Shown here: one piece after another, positions 1 through 8,930 of the stretch | Layout of the letters: each line of letters starts with the position of its first letter | Position numbering within the stretch: position 1 is the stretch's first letter | Assembly (NCBI GenBank): GCA_023480735.1 | Contig: JAMCXB010000052.1 | Location: 51,461-115,460, forward strand | Source: Bacteroidota bacterium | GTDB taxonomy: Bacteria > Bacteroidota > Ignavibacteria > Kryptoniales > JAKASW01 | DNA length: 64,000 nucleotides | Reading direction: 5' to 3' | Translations under genes and position numbers: made by a program | Notes under the pieces: generated by a model | What the model saw: only the letters and a program-made list of their open reading frames with translations | Database searches by the model: none | Told to the model about the DNA's origin: nothing

Positions 1-17
1 AAACGTTTGCATCCCAT

Positions 18-1409
18 TCATTTCTTTGCTGAGAAAAGTGTCCACGGATATGCCATCATGTTGTGCAGGTATCCCGCCATCCATTTATATCTCGGGTGTG
101 CCGCGAAGAATTTAGATGCGATAAAATTCTCACTGCAGGGATGGCCCATATGTGCCCAGAACTCGAGCTTATTTGCAAGGTTGGTGGTCGTAACTTTCGC
201 TTGCACCGATCCGCCGGGGAAATACGGCGACCAGCCCCATTGAGGAATACCCAGCGGATCTTCGTCATTATGGCCGCAAAGCGACCGTGAGCCGGGGAAG
301 TCCTTTCCCCTGACGACGTCATAATGATCCGCCAGAAACGACTCCGCAAGCTTCGCGTCGACCTTCCCCTTGTATTCCTTCAACAGCTCTTCCCACCTTC
401 TCTTTCGGGCATTCATGGAACTATTGCGGTCGTTCACCCTGAATGTCGTCTCATCTCTGATTACCTGAGGGTCGCTCGGGAAATTCGCACCGCAATACGC
501 CCCGTCTTTAGTCTTCCAGACCCGGTAATGCTTAAGGCCCAGTTCCAGCCGAGCGATCTCGTTTGTCTTCGTATCGCCTACAAGCCAGTCGTTTGCGTAT
601 GCGCCGTTGTTTCCGCTCGTCATGATCCGTACAAAGTCATCGATGCTGTTTGCATACTGCTCCGCTTCCCTGGCCCTCATGAACTCCGGGATACCATTGG
701 GATCGAATCCTTTGAATTGTGCTATCGTGGTTTCCGTAATAAGAATCCCCGCGCTGTTTTCGGCGAAGTCGTCGCCGCTGTCGATAAATCCGGGAAATGC
801 GTCCATCATTATCCTGTTCCCTTTTTCGGGAACGATATCCTCGATGATGTTCCACCTTTCGCCGACCAGATAGTTCACCCAGGTGTTCTGTGCCATGACG
901 ATTTTGCCGTCCGAAGTGTAGCTTCCTGTGGCAATGAATGCGCTGCAGTGCCCGGGAGCCTTGTCGTCTCCAGCGCTGGAAATTCTTCCGGCTCTCAAAG
1001 CGGGGAGGTAATACTGCGCAAGCTCCATCCAGCCGTTTAAAGCGGTAATGTCTATCTTGTCATACTTCTTTCCGCGTGCGCGCAGCCCCTCCGCTATGCC
1101 TTCGATTTCCTCCCGGTATTCATTCGTGAGTTTAGGCCAGAACATCTCCGTCGCCTTTTCACGATACCAGCTCCAGTCTTTCCTTGTCCCCACTCGCAGA
1201 TAAAACTTCAACGCACGCAATGCGTCGTCGATTTCCGGGGCAAGAAGATAACCGTCCTGAAAACCTATTTCATTTGGCGAGCCCTGAAGGTGTACAAATA
1301 CCCAACCCGCTTTGTCATAACGGTAGCCGTTCTTGAGTCTGGGATCCGTCTTCGCCTGCACGGTGCCGACGAGCAGCAACAGAGCTAACAGGGTATACTT
1401 GATTCTCAT
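18..1409 (-). CDS. Secreted Ntn-hydrolase of the C45 / phospholipase B-like type
   Basis: The protein resembles C45 acyltransferase / phospholipase B-like hydrolases, whose mature N-terminal nucleophile is a cysteine freed by self-cleavage. The likely nucleophile is the Cys of GHCSAFIATG, followed by DGKIVMAQNTW as in that fold. A signal peptide (MRIKYTLLALLLLVGTVQA) puts it in the periplasm or outside the cell. I chose the ATG at 1409 because AAGGA lies just before it and the signal peptide begins there; a GTG at 1436 gives nine more residues without a clear ribosome site. The SPOR gene lies a few tens of bases upstream, so the two may be co-transcribed. The substrate is unknown. Fold assignment is fairly sure; activity is inference. 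Confidence 0.75.
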   Translation of the reverse strand: MRIKYTLLALLLLVGTVQAKTDPRLKNGYRYDKAGWVFVHLQGSPNEIGFQDGYLLAPEIDDALRALKFYLRVGTRKDWSWYREKATEMFWPKLTNEYREEIEGIAEGLRARGKKYDKIDITALNGWMELAQYYLPALRAGRISSAGDDKAPGHCSAFIATGSYTSDGKIVMAQNTWVNYLVGERWNIIEDIVPEKGNRIMMDAFPGFIDSGDDFAENSAGILITETTIAQFKGFDPNGIPEFMRAREAEQYANSIDDFVRIMTSGNNGAYANDWLVGDTKTNEIARLELGLKHYRVWKTKDGAYCGANFPSDPQVIRDETTFRVNDRNSSMNARKRRWEELLKEYKGKVDAKLAESFLADHYDVVRGKDFPGSRSLCGHNDEDPLGIPQWGWSPYFPGGSVQAKVTTTNLANKLEFWAHMGHPCSENFIASKFFAAHPRYKWMAGYLHNMMAYPWTLFSAKK

Positions 1410-1442
1410 TTTCCTTGGTTTGATCCGGATGAACACCGGTAA

Positions 1443-2138
1443 TCAATTGTTGTTTTTCTTCGGTGGGTTTCTGAAGATATTGTCGGGAACGGGCCAGGCA
1501 TCCGGGAAACCGTGACCGGCAATGTAGCTGACCGCCCGGTTTGCCTCATACCTCGCGTGAAAATCTCCTACGCGGACTTTATAGTAGGGAGAATCGTAAA
1601 CGATGTACACATTGAAATCCTTCAGAAGCGAATCGGCCTTCGCTTTCGCCGTGATCGCTTCCAGAAGGTTTTGAGTCGATAGAAGCTGCACACGAAAACC
1701 GGGCAGAGTATTCAATCCGGCTTCACTTGAAATTATGTCCAGCGTGTCCCTCCTCACCACAAGTGTATCCGGTCTTATTGCGAAAGTATCCAGAACAAGA
1801 GTATCGCTCTTGATTAACAACGTGTCTCTTACAACCAACGTGTCCATCCCTATTCTCACTGTATCTCTTATTACAGCGAGTGTGTCGATCCGGCTCAACG
1901 ACGTATCTCTTTCGGCTGCCGAAGTGTCGTGTCCCATTTGTGAGATATTTCTCGGACCGAAAAGTCTGTCGATCCCTCTCAGCAGCGTGTCCCTCGGCAG
2001 AGTCAACTGGACATCAGCAAGAGCGGAGTCTTTCGTAGGAGCTATACATTGCTGTGCGACCTGCCCGACCACCGGATTCGCACATAGAAGGAACCCGGCA
2101 AAAATATAAATAACTATTCTGCTCCTGGATAGAAGCAT
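1443..2138 (-). CDS. SPOR-domain protein with DTL-rich repeat region
   Basis: About 230 residues. A signal peptide ending near NPVVGQ is followed by a low-complexity middle in which DTL/DTS recurs every 7-10 residues (RDTL, MDTL, SDTL, PDTL), then a C-terminal SPOR-like domain (PGFRVQLLST near its start, YYKVRVGDF in its middle). SPOR domains bind denuded peptidoglycan glycan strands, so a cell-wall-associated periplasmic role is likely. The ATG at 2138 is preferred: GGAGA stands 8 bases upstream and the signal peptide starts there, while the frame stays open further upstream to 2222. The Ntn-hydrolase gene follows closely. The repeats may form an extended linker. Confidence 0.72.
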   Translation of the reverse strand: MLLSRSRIVIYIFAGFLLCANPVVGQVAQQCIAPTKDSALADVQLTLPRDTLLRGIDRLFGPRNISQMGHDTSAAERDTSLSRIDTLAVIRDTVRIGMDTLVVRDTLLIKSDTLVLDTFAIRPDTLVVRRDTLDIISSEAGLNTLPGFRVQLLSTQNLLEAITAKAKADSLLKDFNVYIVYDSPYYKVRVGDFHARYEANRAVSYIAGHGFPDAWPVPDNIFRNPPKKNNN

Positions 2139-2469
2139 TACAGAGATCTCCGAGATTGTGGTATAATCATATACAATCATTCCGCTGTCAAAAAATTTAC
2201 AGGCGTTTTGTTTCCAAAACAAGTGAACCGTACGAATTAGCCAACCCGGCAGGAAAAGGACCTTCGCTTAATGCTGCTCTCCTCCAGGCTCCTTCTCTCT
2301 CAAATGGGCAAAATAGTGGGACATTAAATTTCCTTACATGGATAGATGGCTTCATTCACATTCTTGTCCATGCGCCGGAAACAAGCAAACTGGCAGATCA
2401 AACATAAACAACGACTAGCCGGGTGCACTCGGTAATGAGCGCTCACTGCAATCCGTTGGATTATAACAA
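2139..2469. other. Intergenic stretch without a supported gene
   Basis: Between the SPOR gene start and the terminator of the T9SS gene I see only short open frames without ribosome sites. The promoter of the SPOR / Ntn-hydrolase pair should lie here, but no clear -35/-10 pair stands out. Confidence 0.5.
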
Positions 2470-2473
2470 AAGA

Positions 2474-2495
2474 GGGCGGACGAATCTCTCCGCCC
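2474..2495 (-). terminator. Rho-independent terminator of the T9SS cargo gene
   Basis: On the minus strand a perfect 7-bp GC-rich stem (GGGCGGA with TCCGCCC, 8-base loop) is followed by TCTTTTGTT, about 30 bases after the stop codon of the large T9SS protein. Confidence 0.75.
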
Positions 2496-2527
2496 GCCCT
2501 CCGTGTAGAAGGTCGATAGGGACGACC

Positions 2528-4861
2528 TTACTTCAAAAGCAGCATCTTCTTCACCGCCGTAAAGTGTGGCGTTGACAATCTGTAGAAGTAAACGCCAGAC
2601 GGCAGCATTTCACCGTTCTCGTTCCGTGCATTCCAGGTAATCAGATGGGATCCTGCGCCCAGGTCACCACTCAAGAGTGTAGCGACCCTTTCGCCGAGGA
2701 TGTTGAAGACGGCAATCGTTACATGCTCTTCCTGAGGAATGCTGAACGCAATTTGCGTCGTCGGGTTGAACGGGTTAGGATAATTCTGATCCAGCGTGTA
2801 ATTCGTCGGCTGAATCGGCCTCTGTTGAACTGCGGTCGGAGTCTCGGGAGATACCGTGAAATTCGACGTAGACGGTGCGGGAGCCCCGGTTGTAGTGTAA
2901 GTCGGAGAGCTCGTGCTCGTTGAGCTTGACGTATAGCCGGCCGCCTCCGTGAATACATCATAGGTACCCGGCGCCAATCCTGCAATCGTGTAGTCACCGT
3001 TACTACCGCTCACTCCGTAGCCGACCACGTTACCGTTCGCATCAGTCGCGTACACAATGGCACCGCTTAATCCCATCATACCGCTTCCTGTTGTTGAAGA
3101 GGTCGAGACATTACCGTTGATAGACGTGTACCCTGTTGCTGACGACGGCAGAGGCATGACGTATATGTCTATTCCGCTCGTCGAGTTGCCGCTTATGGGA
3201 ACCGCAGTGGCCTGGCTCCATCTGACCGTCGGGCCGGTGGTGCTGTAGAACGAAGGTGCGTACGAACCGAGCGGTATCGCGAGGATCTTGTAGTATCCCG
3301 GAGGCAGGTTATTGAGCGTGTAAGCGCCAGTGCTGTCTGCGTCGGCGAAATACGCCCCGGCGACGTGCATCTTCAGTGTGTCACGGTAGTTCCATACATC
3401 TCTGAACGCGATTATCCTGGCAGCAACTCCGGAACCAGTCGTAGAATCGAATACGGACCCGGAGATTTGTCCAAGAACAACCGGGGGAAGTGGAGACAAA
3501 GCAAAGTTAATTCCGGTTGTGTCGGTGTTGAGCGCTATGATGTCAGCCGACAGAAAGTCCGGTTCGTTGTTGTAGAACAATCTATGATAGCCCGTAGCCT
3601 TCACGAAAGCGATGTAGGCACCCTTCGGCAACGTATCGCTGTAGACGCCGTTGCTGTCGGTGTATGTTTTGAAAACATACGGCGAGTTACCATCGAGTCT
3701 GAAGTCGCGATCCGTATTGCGCTCCTGGTACATATTCTGGAACATGTCGCGATAATTGTCGCCGCTCTCCCACTCGTTCTGATTGTCTCTGGCCATATTG
3801 AACGTGAATTCCGCACGGGCAAACACAACCAGCGCACCTTTGACGGCAGCGCCCGTGGTTGTGTCGGTCACGGTTCCGGAAACCGTGTATTTCGGCAGCA
3901 CAGAGAAACGGTTCTGCAGCTGGAAGTTCGCTACCTGTGTCGTGGTATCCACGACAACGACCGGAGTCGCATTCGCCATGCTGTAGACATTGTCGTACCA
4001 TTCGGGCAGGTAGTTCGAATTAACCGGAACGGCTCTGACATAGTATTTTCCCGCATCCACATTGTGGATCGCGTAATAGCCGGTCGAGTCCGTCCTTGCA
4101 CTGTAATCAAAGTGCATATCCATATCCCTTTGATAGAGCCTGACAACGACATTCGAAATCGGAGCTCCCGTGCTGTCAGTTACCGTCCCCGCAATTGTTC
4201 CGCGGACTCCGGCGACACGGATAGCATACTCCTGTACCGCATGGCCTCCGGCGCTCGAGGTAACCTCTATCTCCACCTCATACCAACCCCGCACCTGCGG
4301 GATCCATGAAATAAAGCCAGTGGAATCGATAGTCATTAACTTCGGATGATCACCGAGCCGATAAGTCAACACTGCGGTCGAGTCAGTGGACACTGCTTTC
4401 ACCTGGTACTCATATAGCGAGTCCACGGTCGCGCTGACAGGCGGCTCGGATGTAATTGTAACCTTGTCCCTTCCGAAATTATCGAAACCTGCATATACTT
4501 TTGCCATTGAGCTTATCCGGACCTGACCTGAATCATTGAATGCCTTCACCATATACACAAAAATATTTGCAGGCGGCGGCGTAGCCGAGTCCTGGTAAGT
4601 AGTTGCAGTCGTCGAATCAATTTGACTGAAGTTAAAGCTGAAATTCGAATCAAGGCTGTTCACGCCTACCTGGGCGCGATAAACGAGGTAGTAGGAAGCC
4701 GTGAAAGCCTCAGGCTGTTCCCAGGATAGAGTGACCCCGCCGGTGCTCAACTCGGCATGAAGCGAAAAACCCGATCCCATCATCTGCGCGTTGGCAGAAG
4801 TGAAGCTTAAGAGCATAACCGCCAGTGCCCCCAGGGAAAACGAGTACAATTTTTTATTCAT
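2528..4861 (-). CDS. T9SS-exported protein with repeated carboxypeptidase-regulatory-like domains
   Basis: A 777-residue secreted protein: signal peptide (ends SANAQ), a fibronectin III-like domain (about 30-130), an Ig/cadherin-like domain (about 135-215), then four Cna-B / carboxypeptidase-regulatory-like beta-sandwiches beginning with motifs such as GTIAGTVTDSTG and GQISGSVFDSTTG, and a C-terminal T9SS type A sorting domain with NYPNPFNPTTQI and SGVYFYRL. Export through the type IX system to the cell surface follows from that tail. No catalytic domain is visible, so adhesion or matrix function is likely. The ATG at 4861 has GAGG at 5-base spacing; a GTG two codons upstream also exists. It has its own terminator and appears monocistronic. 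Confidence 0.85.
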   Translation of the reverse strand: MNKKLYSFSLGALAVMLLSFTSANAQMMGSGFSLHAELSTGGVTLSWEQPEAFTASYYLVYRAQVGVNSLDSNFSFNFSQIDSTTATTYQDSATPPPANIFVYMVKAFNDSGQVRISSMAKVYAGFDNFGRDKVTITSEPPVSATVDSLYEYQVKAVSTDSTAVLTYRLGDHPKLMTIDSTGFISWIPQVRGWYEVEIEVTSSAGGHAVQEYAIRVAGVRGTIAGTVTDSTGAPISNVVVRLYQRDMDMHFDYSARTDSTGYYAIHNVDAGKYYVRAVPVNSNYLPEWYDNVYSMANATPVVVVDTTTQVANFQLQNRFSVLPKYTVSGTVTDTTTGAAVKGALVVFARAEFTFNMARDNQNEWESGDNYRDMFQNMYQERNTDRDFRLDGNSPYVFKTYTDSNGVYSDTLPKGAYIAFVKATGYHRLFYNNEPDFLSADIIALNTDTTGINFALSPLPPVVLGQISGSVFDSTTGSGVAARIIAFRDVWNYRDTLKMHVAGAYFADADSTGAYTLNNLPPGYYKILAIPLGSYAPSFYSTTGPTVRWSQATAVPISGNSTSGIDIYVMPLPSSATGYTSINGNVSTSSTTGSGMMGLSGAIVYATDANGNVVGYGVSGSNGDYTIAGLAPGTYDVFTEAAGYTSSSTSTSSPTYTTTGAPAPSTSNFTVSPETPTAVQQRPIQPTNYTLDQNYPNPFNPTTQIAFSIPQEEHVTIAVFNILGERVATLLSGDLGAGSHLITWNARNENGEMLPSGVYFYRLSTPHFTAVKKMLLLK

Positions 4862-5023
4862 AGACACCTCTACTTTTTATTAATACTAGGTACAATAGGT
4901 ATGCCACAACGATTGGCTAAAAACGGAGGTGAAAAGGCGATCTTCTTCGATTATCTGAAAATTTCGACATGCAAGGATTGCACTTTACCTGCAACCCATG
5001 CGGGAGGAGAAGTAGGAGTAATG

Positions 5024-5926
5024 CTAGAAACTTATTCGCAAGTCCAGACTAGCCCCCCTGTTTTCAGGTGAGTAATTCATCCTGAAATATGGAGGAAGTC
5101 TCAGGAAAGCGTCAAGTTCAGAGTACGCATATATCAGCACAAATGCTGAGACTGAATAGAACTCAGATTTATAGTAGGCATCGTATTTCTTGTAGGTACT
5201 CGAAGCCAGATCAGGGGTGGAGGCGTTGAGGTATTTTGTGCGCGCATCGCGGCGGAGAAAGTCAAAGGCGATTGACGATATGGCGGTAACGGCCCCCGCG
5301 CCCAAGAGGATGTAACCCTTGGTCTCTCTTCCTTCATACACCTGTTCCCAGCCCGGGAAGAGAATTGCCCTGAAAGTGGGACCGCGCGACTCCCCCGACT
5401 GGATCAGACCTCTCGGGATTACCTTGTTTTCCGAAGGAGAGAGTTCCTTGTCCGAACTCGAACGGAATTGTTCCTTTGCTGTATTGAAGACCTCCAGGAT
5501 CTTCGGAGAAGTCATCACAGGATCCAGAGTCAATGACGAGTCAATCCTCAGTGCGTTTACAAAATGCTCTATCGCCGGTTGATTTTTTCCCTCTGCAACG
5601 AGTGAAAAAGCGAGATATTTTTCCAGCAGTACGCGGGCGGAATCACTTACCGTCCTATCCTCAAGCATTCGGCGCGCTTCAAGTTCGGCGGAGATATAAG
5701 AACCGTTGTCGAAGAGCGATTTTATCGATCCTATGGTTGAATCTGCCCTGCTCAGAGTCTGGGCAGAAGTAACGGACGAAAATCCGAAGAGGAATGCAAA
5801 GAAAAGGGAGACTCCAAGGAGACCAGCGGCAGCGCCGCTCCGTGCGATAGAAGAAACACATATCCGATTATCTGGATTTGCCGCCGAACAAATTTCAAGT
5901 TTACATGCAAGCCACAAAGGATTCAC
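5024..5926 (-). CDS. DUF5683-like membrane/secreted protein
   Basis: About 300 residues with an N-terminal hydrophobic segment ending near SSVTSAQ. Residues about 60-140 look like a helical repeat region, and the C-terminal half has the DUF5683-like pattern (AILFPGWEQVYEGRETKGY, then FDFLRRDA, Y-rich helix). In that family the 'PG.GQ.Y.G...KG' segment is a membrane-associated helical pair. The start is uncertain: the frame opens at a GTG (5926) without a good ribosome site, and a TTG three codons later is possible. It is the last gene of the run that includes the kelch protein and the kinase (41-base gap). Function unknown. Confidence 0.65.
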   Translation of the reverse strand: MNPLWLACKLEICSAANPDNRICVSSIARSGAAAGLLGVSLFFAFLFGFSSVTSAQTLSRADSTIGSIKSLFDNGSYISAELEARRMLEDRTVSDSARVLLEKYLAFSLVAEGKNQPAIEHFVNALRIDSSLTLDPVMTSPKILEVFNTAKEQFRSSSDKELSPSENKVIPRGLIQSGESRGPTFRAILFPGWEQVYEGRETKGYILLGAGAVTAISSIAFDFLRRDARTKYLNASTPDLASSTYKKYDAYYKSEFYSVSAFVLIYAYSELDAFLRLPPYFRMNYSPENRGASLDLRISF

Positions 5927-5967
5927 TTGTATGAGTTAATCGACCAGCGTTATCGTGAGCAATGTCG

Positions 5968-7275
5968 TTATTTAATCAGGACCATTTTTCGATAAATACT
6001 CCCGTTTGGAGTTTGCAACCTGTAAATATAAGTACCGCTCGCCATATTCGCACCATCGAACGAAACTGTGTGTTTCCCACCATACAAGTAGCCGTTCACA
6101 AGCGTCCTCACCTTTTCGCCGAGCATATTGTAAATGTCGATGCTTACTCTTGCCCCGGGCGGAGGGACGTTAAACTCTATCGTCGTCGTCGGATTGAACG
6201 GATTAGGATAGTTTTGGGAAAGAGTGAAATTTGCCGGGAGCGAGTTCGGAATTTGCCTCACCGCAGTCAGCGGAGAAATTGTCCCCACCGAAGAAAGGGG
6301 AATAACCCCGCTCCTGAAGTCAGGAGAAAGGCCCCCGAAAAGATAAACCTGACCGTTGTCTGCGACCGTTGCAACGAACCCTACCCTTGCTGTATCCAGC
6401 GTTATCGTTGTCGGAGAATCCCCCTCCTCTCCTTCACCGCCCAAATTCAGCAACTCCACACTCGTGCTAGCCGCGTCAGTTTGGCCAAGCCCGGATATCA
6501 CATATACAGAATCCCCTTTCTCTGCCACTCCAAAAAGCATCCTGGGATTTCTCAAGGATATAGATATTTTTTCTGTTCCATCTCCAGGGACATATTTCTC
6601 AATCACGTTCAGTAGGCCTTGAAGTCCGTAGTTGCCTCCAAATATATATATAGCATTCCTTACCCTGACAGCTTTGTGATAGACCCGTCCCAACACCATA
6701 GGAAAAGTCTTGCTCCAAGTTCCGCTCCGGACTGAGTAAACCTCAACTTCGCTGTACGGACCGCTCGAATTTCCGCCGCCGCCAAACACAAGTATACTGC
6801 TGTCACCGTATGCGGTAGCAGCAGCCCCTTCACGCGCCAATAACATGCTGTCCGTGTAGTGCCACGTGTTACTTGACGGGTCATAGACTTCTACGCTATT
6901 CAGGACATTTCCGCGATTGTCCACACCCCCCATGACATAAATCGAGTCGTCTACGGCGACCGCGGACGCGTAGACCCGAGGCGTCAGAAGGGGAGCGACG
7001 GTGGTATCCCAGGTTAGACTTCGCAGGTCAAACGCCTGAACGATCTTTGTCCCTCTCATGTATCTAGGGCTCTGCATTCCGTGCAAACCTTGCATGCTCG
7101 CAGACGCACCTCCGATGAGGTAGAGCGTATTCCCCAGCCTGGCGGAGCACATCCCAACCCGCGGAAAAGGCATGTCCGGCGGCCGCATTTGCTGCGAAAT
7201 CGCAGAATTCTGCAGCAAAGTCCACGTACAGGCCAATGCCAACAGAGGAACCAGTCGATTTTTTTTCATACTCAT
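5968..7275 (-). CDS. Kelch-repeat protein with T9SS sorting domain
   Basis: A 435-residue secreted protein: signal peptide, six kelch-type blades (motifs such as LYLIGGA, IYVMGGVDNRG, ILVFGGGG, IYIFGGNYG, VYLFGGLSP), then a C-terminal T9SS type A domain (NYPNPFNPTTTI, SGTYIYRL). Kelch blades fold into a beta-propeller used for protein or glycan contacts, so this is probably a surface-displayed propeller. The ATG at 7275 is chosen because the signal peptide starts there; a TTG at 7305 would add ten residues. It follows the kinase by 41 bases and probably belongs to the same transcript. Confidence 0.82.
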   Translation of the reverse strand: MSMKKNRLVPLLALACTWTLLQNSAISQQMRPPDMPFPRVGMCSARLGNTLYLIGGASASMQGLHGMQSPRYMRGTKIVQAFDLRSLTWDTTVAPLLTPRVYASAVAVDDSIYVMGGVDNRGNVLNSVEVYDPSSNTWHYTDSMLLAREGAAATAYGDSSILVFGGGGNSSGPYSEVEVYSVRSGTWSKTFPMVLGRVYHKAVRVRNAIYIFGGNYGLQGLLNVIEKYVPGDGTEKISISLRNPRMLFGVAEKGDSVYVISGLGQTDAASTSVELLNLGGEGEEGDSPTTITLDTARVGFVATVADNGQVYLFGGLSPDFRSGVIPLSSVGTISPLTAVRQIPNSLPANFTLSQNYPNPFNPTTTIEFNVPPPGARVSIDIYNMLGEKVRTLVNGYLYGGKHTVSFDGANMASGTYIYRLQTPNGSIYRKMVLIK

Positions 7276-7316
7276 TGCCGAATCTAATCGACGGATATAC
7301 TGCAACCACCGTGCCG

Positions 7317-8930
7317 TCAGTTTTCATCTCCTTTCAGGAAGCTGAAATTCAACCGCAGCGTGTCGCCGGGCTTCACGTTAAGATCCCGCAGGATATCATG
7401 AAATGCCGGATTCTCAATTCTAAGATGGCGGGTACCGGCGGACACGATAATCGGCTTGGTTGAGGGAGTTGTTTCGCGCAATTGATCATCAACATAGACA
7501 TGCCCCCAAGGATCGACGTGCACGAAGATGTACCCTGCATCGCCAAGAAAGTCAGCATCGACATTGGCAAGCACTCTGGAACGCACACGAACCTCCTTGA
7601 CGATAGGTACAAAGTCCGGATTGTTGAAGGTAACCGTGTGCGTACCTGCGGGCACTTTTATAGATCCAAAGATAGGAGTCATCCCGGCGTACTCATTGTC
7701 GATGAATATCTTTGCCCACGGAGTGCATGCTATGGAAATATATCCAGAGTCCGCCGCAACGAGTGGACTCACACTACCAACCTTGTCTTTGGTCTCTGAG
7801 TTGAATGTAGGGACCTGCTTGACTCCCGAAGGGCTGCCTCCGGCAATTTCGTTTTTCCTGACAGAAGATTCCTTGGCCGCTCCGGCAGCCGTCGATGTTC
7901 TTACAGGACTGCTTCCCCTGTCTGCAACCTGGCCTGAGGCAGTATCAGCCGCAACTAAGCCCGGTCGGTTGCCCTCTACTACTTGAGCAGGATGCCTGAA
8001 CAAGAATGACAACCCCAGGACAAGCACAAACACTATAGCGATTCCGGCGGCCAGCAGCTTCTTTCTCTTCGACTCCGCTCCGCTTCCCTTTCCGGATGAT
8101 TGGCGCTGTCCTGCACCGCCATCTGCAATTCCAGTCGCGGCCTCCGGCGACAAGAATTGAAGCACTTCGTTTGCCGAGGCAAACCGCTCGTTCTTGTCAG
8201 GTGCGAGAAGACGCTTCAGAAATGCCAGCACATGAGGAGAAACGTTCAGCGCATCGAGAGAGTCCGGGTCAAAAGCCTGTATTTTGTTTATGCATTCGGC
8301 GTACGATCTTCCGGCAAGTATCCTCTCTCCCGTAATGATTTCGACTAGAGTCACACCGAGTGAAAATAAATCCGTCCTGTTGTCAACTGTTTCGCCCCGC
8401 GATTGTTCCGGCGACATATATGCCGGAGTTCCGATAAGAGTTCCATCTATTGTCAGGGAAGGAGATCCGGACAAGGATGCCAATCCAAAATCGGTCACCT
8501 TGATTATACCGGCCGCCGAAACCAGTATGTTGCCCGGCTTAATATCCCGGTGTATGACTCCCCTCTCGTGGGCATAAGCCAGGGCATTAAGAACGGAGAC
8601 GGCGACTCTCATGAGCATTTGCTCAGAACGGATATTCTGATCGAGAAGGGCTTCGTCCAGTGATTTTCCCTCGACATATTCCATTACTATTGCCGGCGCA
8701 CCTTCGACCTCTGTGAGATCATAGACCTGAACGATGTTCTCCGAATGAAGTATTGCGCATGCCTTAGCTTCCCGGGAGAATCGTGCGACCAGTTCTTTAT
8801 CCTTGAAAAGATGTTTATGAAGAACCTTTAAGAGGACTGTCCTGTCGAGGACATTCTGGTGGGCTTTGTATACGCTTGTAGTCGGACTCTGACTTATCAG
8901 CTCTAGTACTGTAAAGCTATCTTCCGCCAA
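7317..8930 (-). CDS. Membrane Ser/Thr protein kinase with two PEGA repeats
   Basis: A Hanks-type kinase of 537 residues. The kinase domain occupies about 1-265: Lys35 (VLLKVL), HRDIKPGN at 127-134, DFG, and SPE of the activation segment. A proline/serine linker leads to one transmembrane helix (about 292-314, AIVFVLVLGLSFLF), then two PEGA repeats outside the membrane. The ATP loop reads ISQSPTTSVYKA and has none of the usual glycines, although the catalytic residues are intact. The start is TTG with AAGGA 8 bases upstream, inside the sigma-54 activator gene (14-base overlap), so translation is probably coupled. It may signal envelope state to that activator; this is inference. Confidence 0.88.
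   Translation of the reverse strand: MAEDSFTVLELISQSPTTSVYKAHQNVLDRTVLLKVLHKHLFKDKELVARFSREAKACAILHSENIVQVYDLTEVEGAPAIVMEYVEGKSLDEALLDQNIRSEQMLMRVAVSVLNALAYAHERGVIHRDIKPGNILVSAAGIIKVTDFGLASLSGSPSLTIDGTLIGTPAYMSPEQSRGETVDNRTDLFSLGVTLVEIITGERILAGRSYAECINKIQAFDPDSLDALNVSPHVLAFLKRLLAPDKNERFASANEVLQFLSPEAATGIADGGAGQRQSSGKGSGAESKRKKLLAAGIAIVFVLVLGLSFLFRHPAQVVEGNRPGLVAADTASGQVADRGSSPVRTSTAAGAAKESSVRKNEIAGGSPSGVKQVPTFNSETKDKVGSVSPLVAADSGYISIACTPWAKIFIDNEYAGMTPIFGSIKVPAGTHTVTFNNPDFVPIVKEVRVRSRVLANVDADFLGDAGYIFVHVDPWGHVYVDDQLRETTPSTKPIIVSAGTRHLRIENPAFHDILRDLNVKPGDTLRLNFSFLKGDEN

Noticed and set aside
5001..5071. Small plus-strand gene behind a strong GGAGGAG at 5004
   Set aside because: The frame from the ATG at 5021 is only 16 codons and overlaps the end of the DUF5683-like gene.
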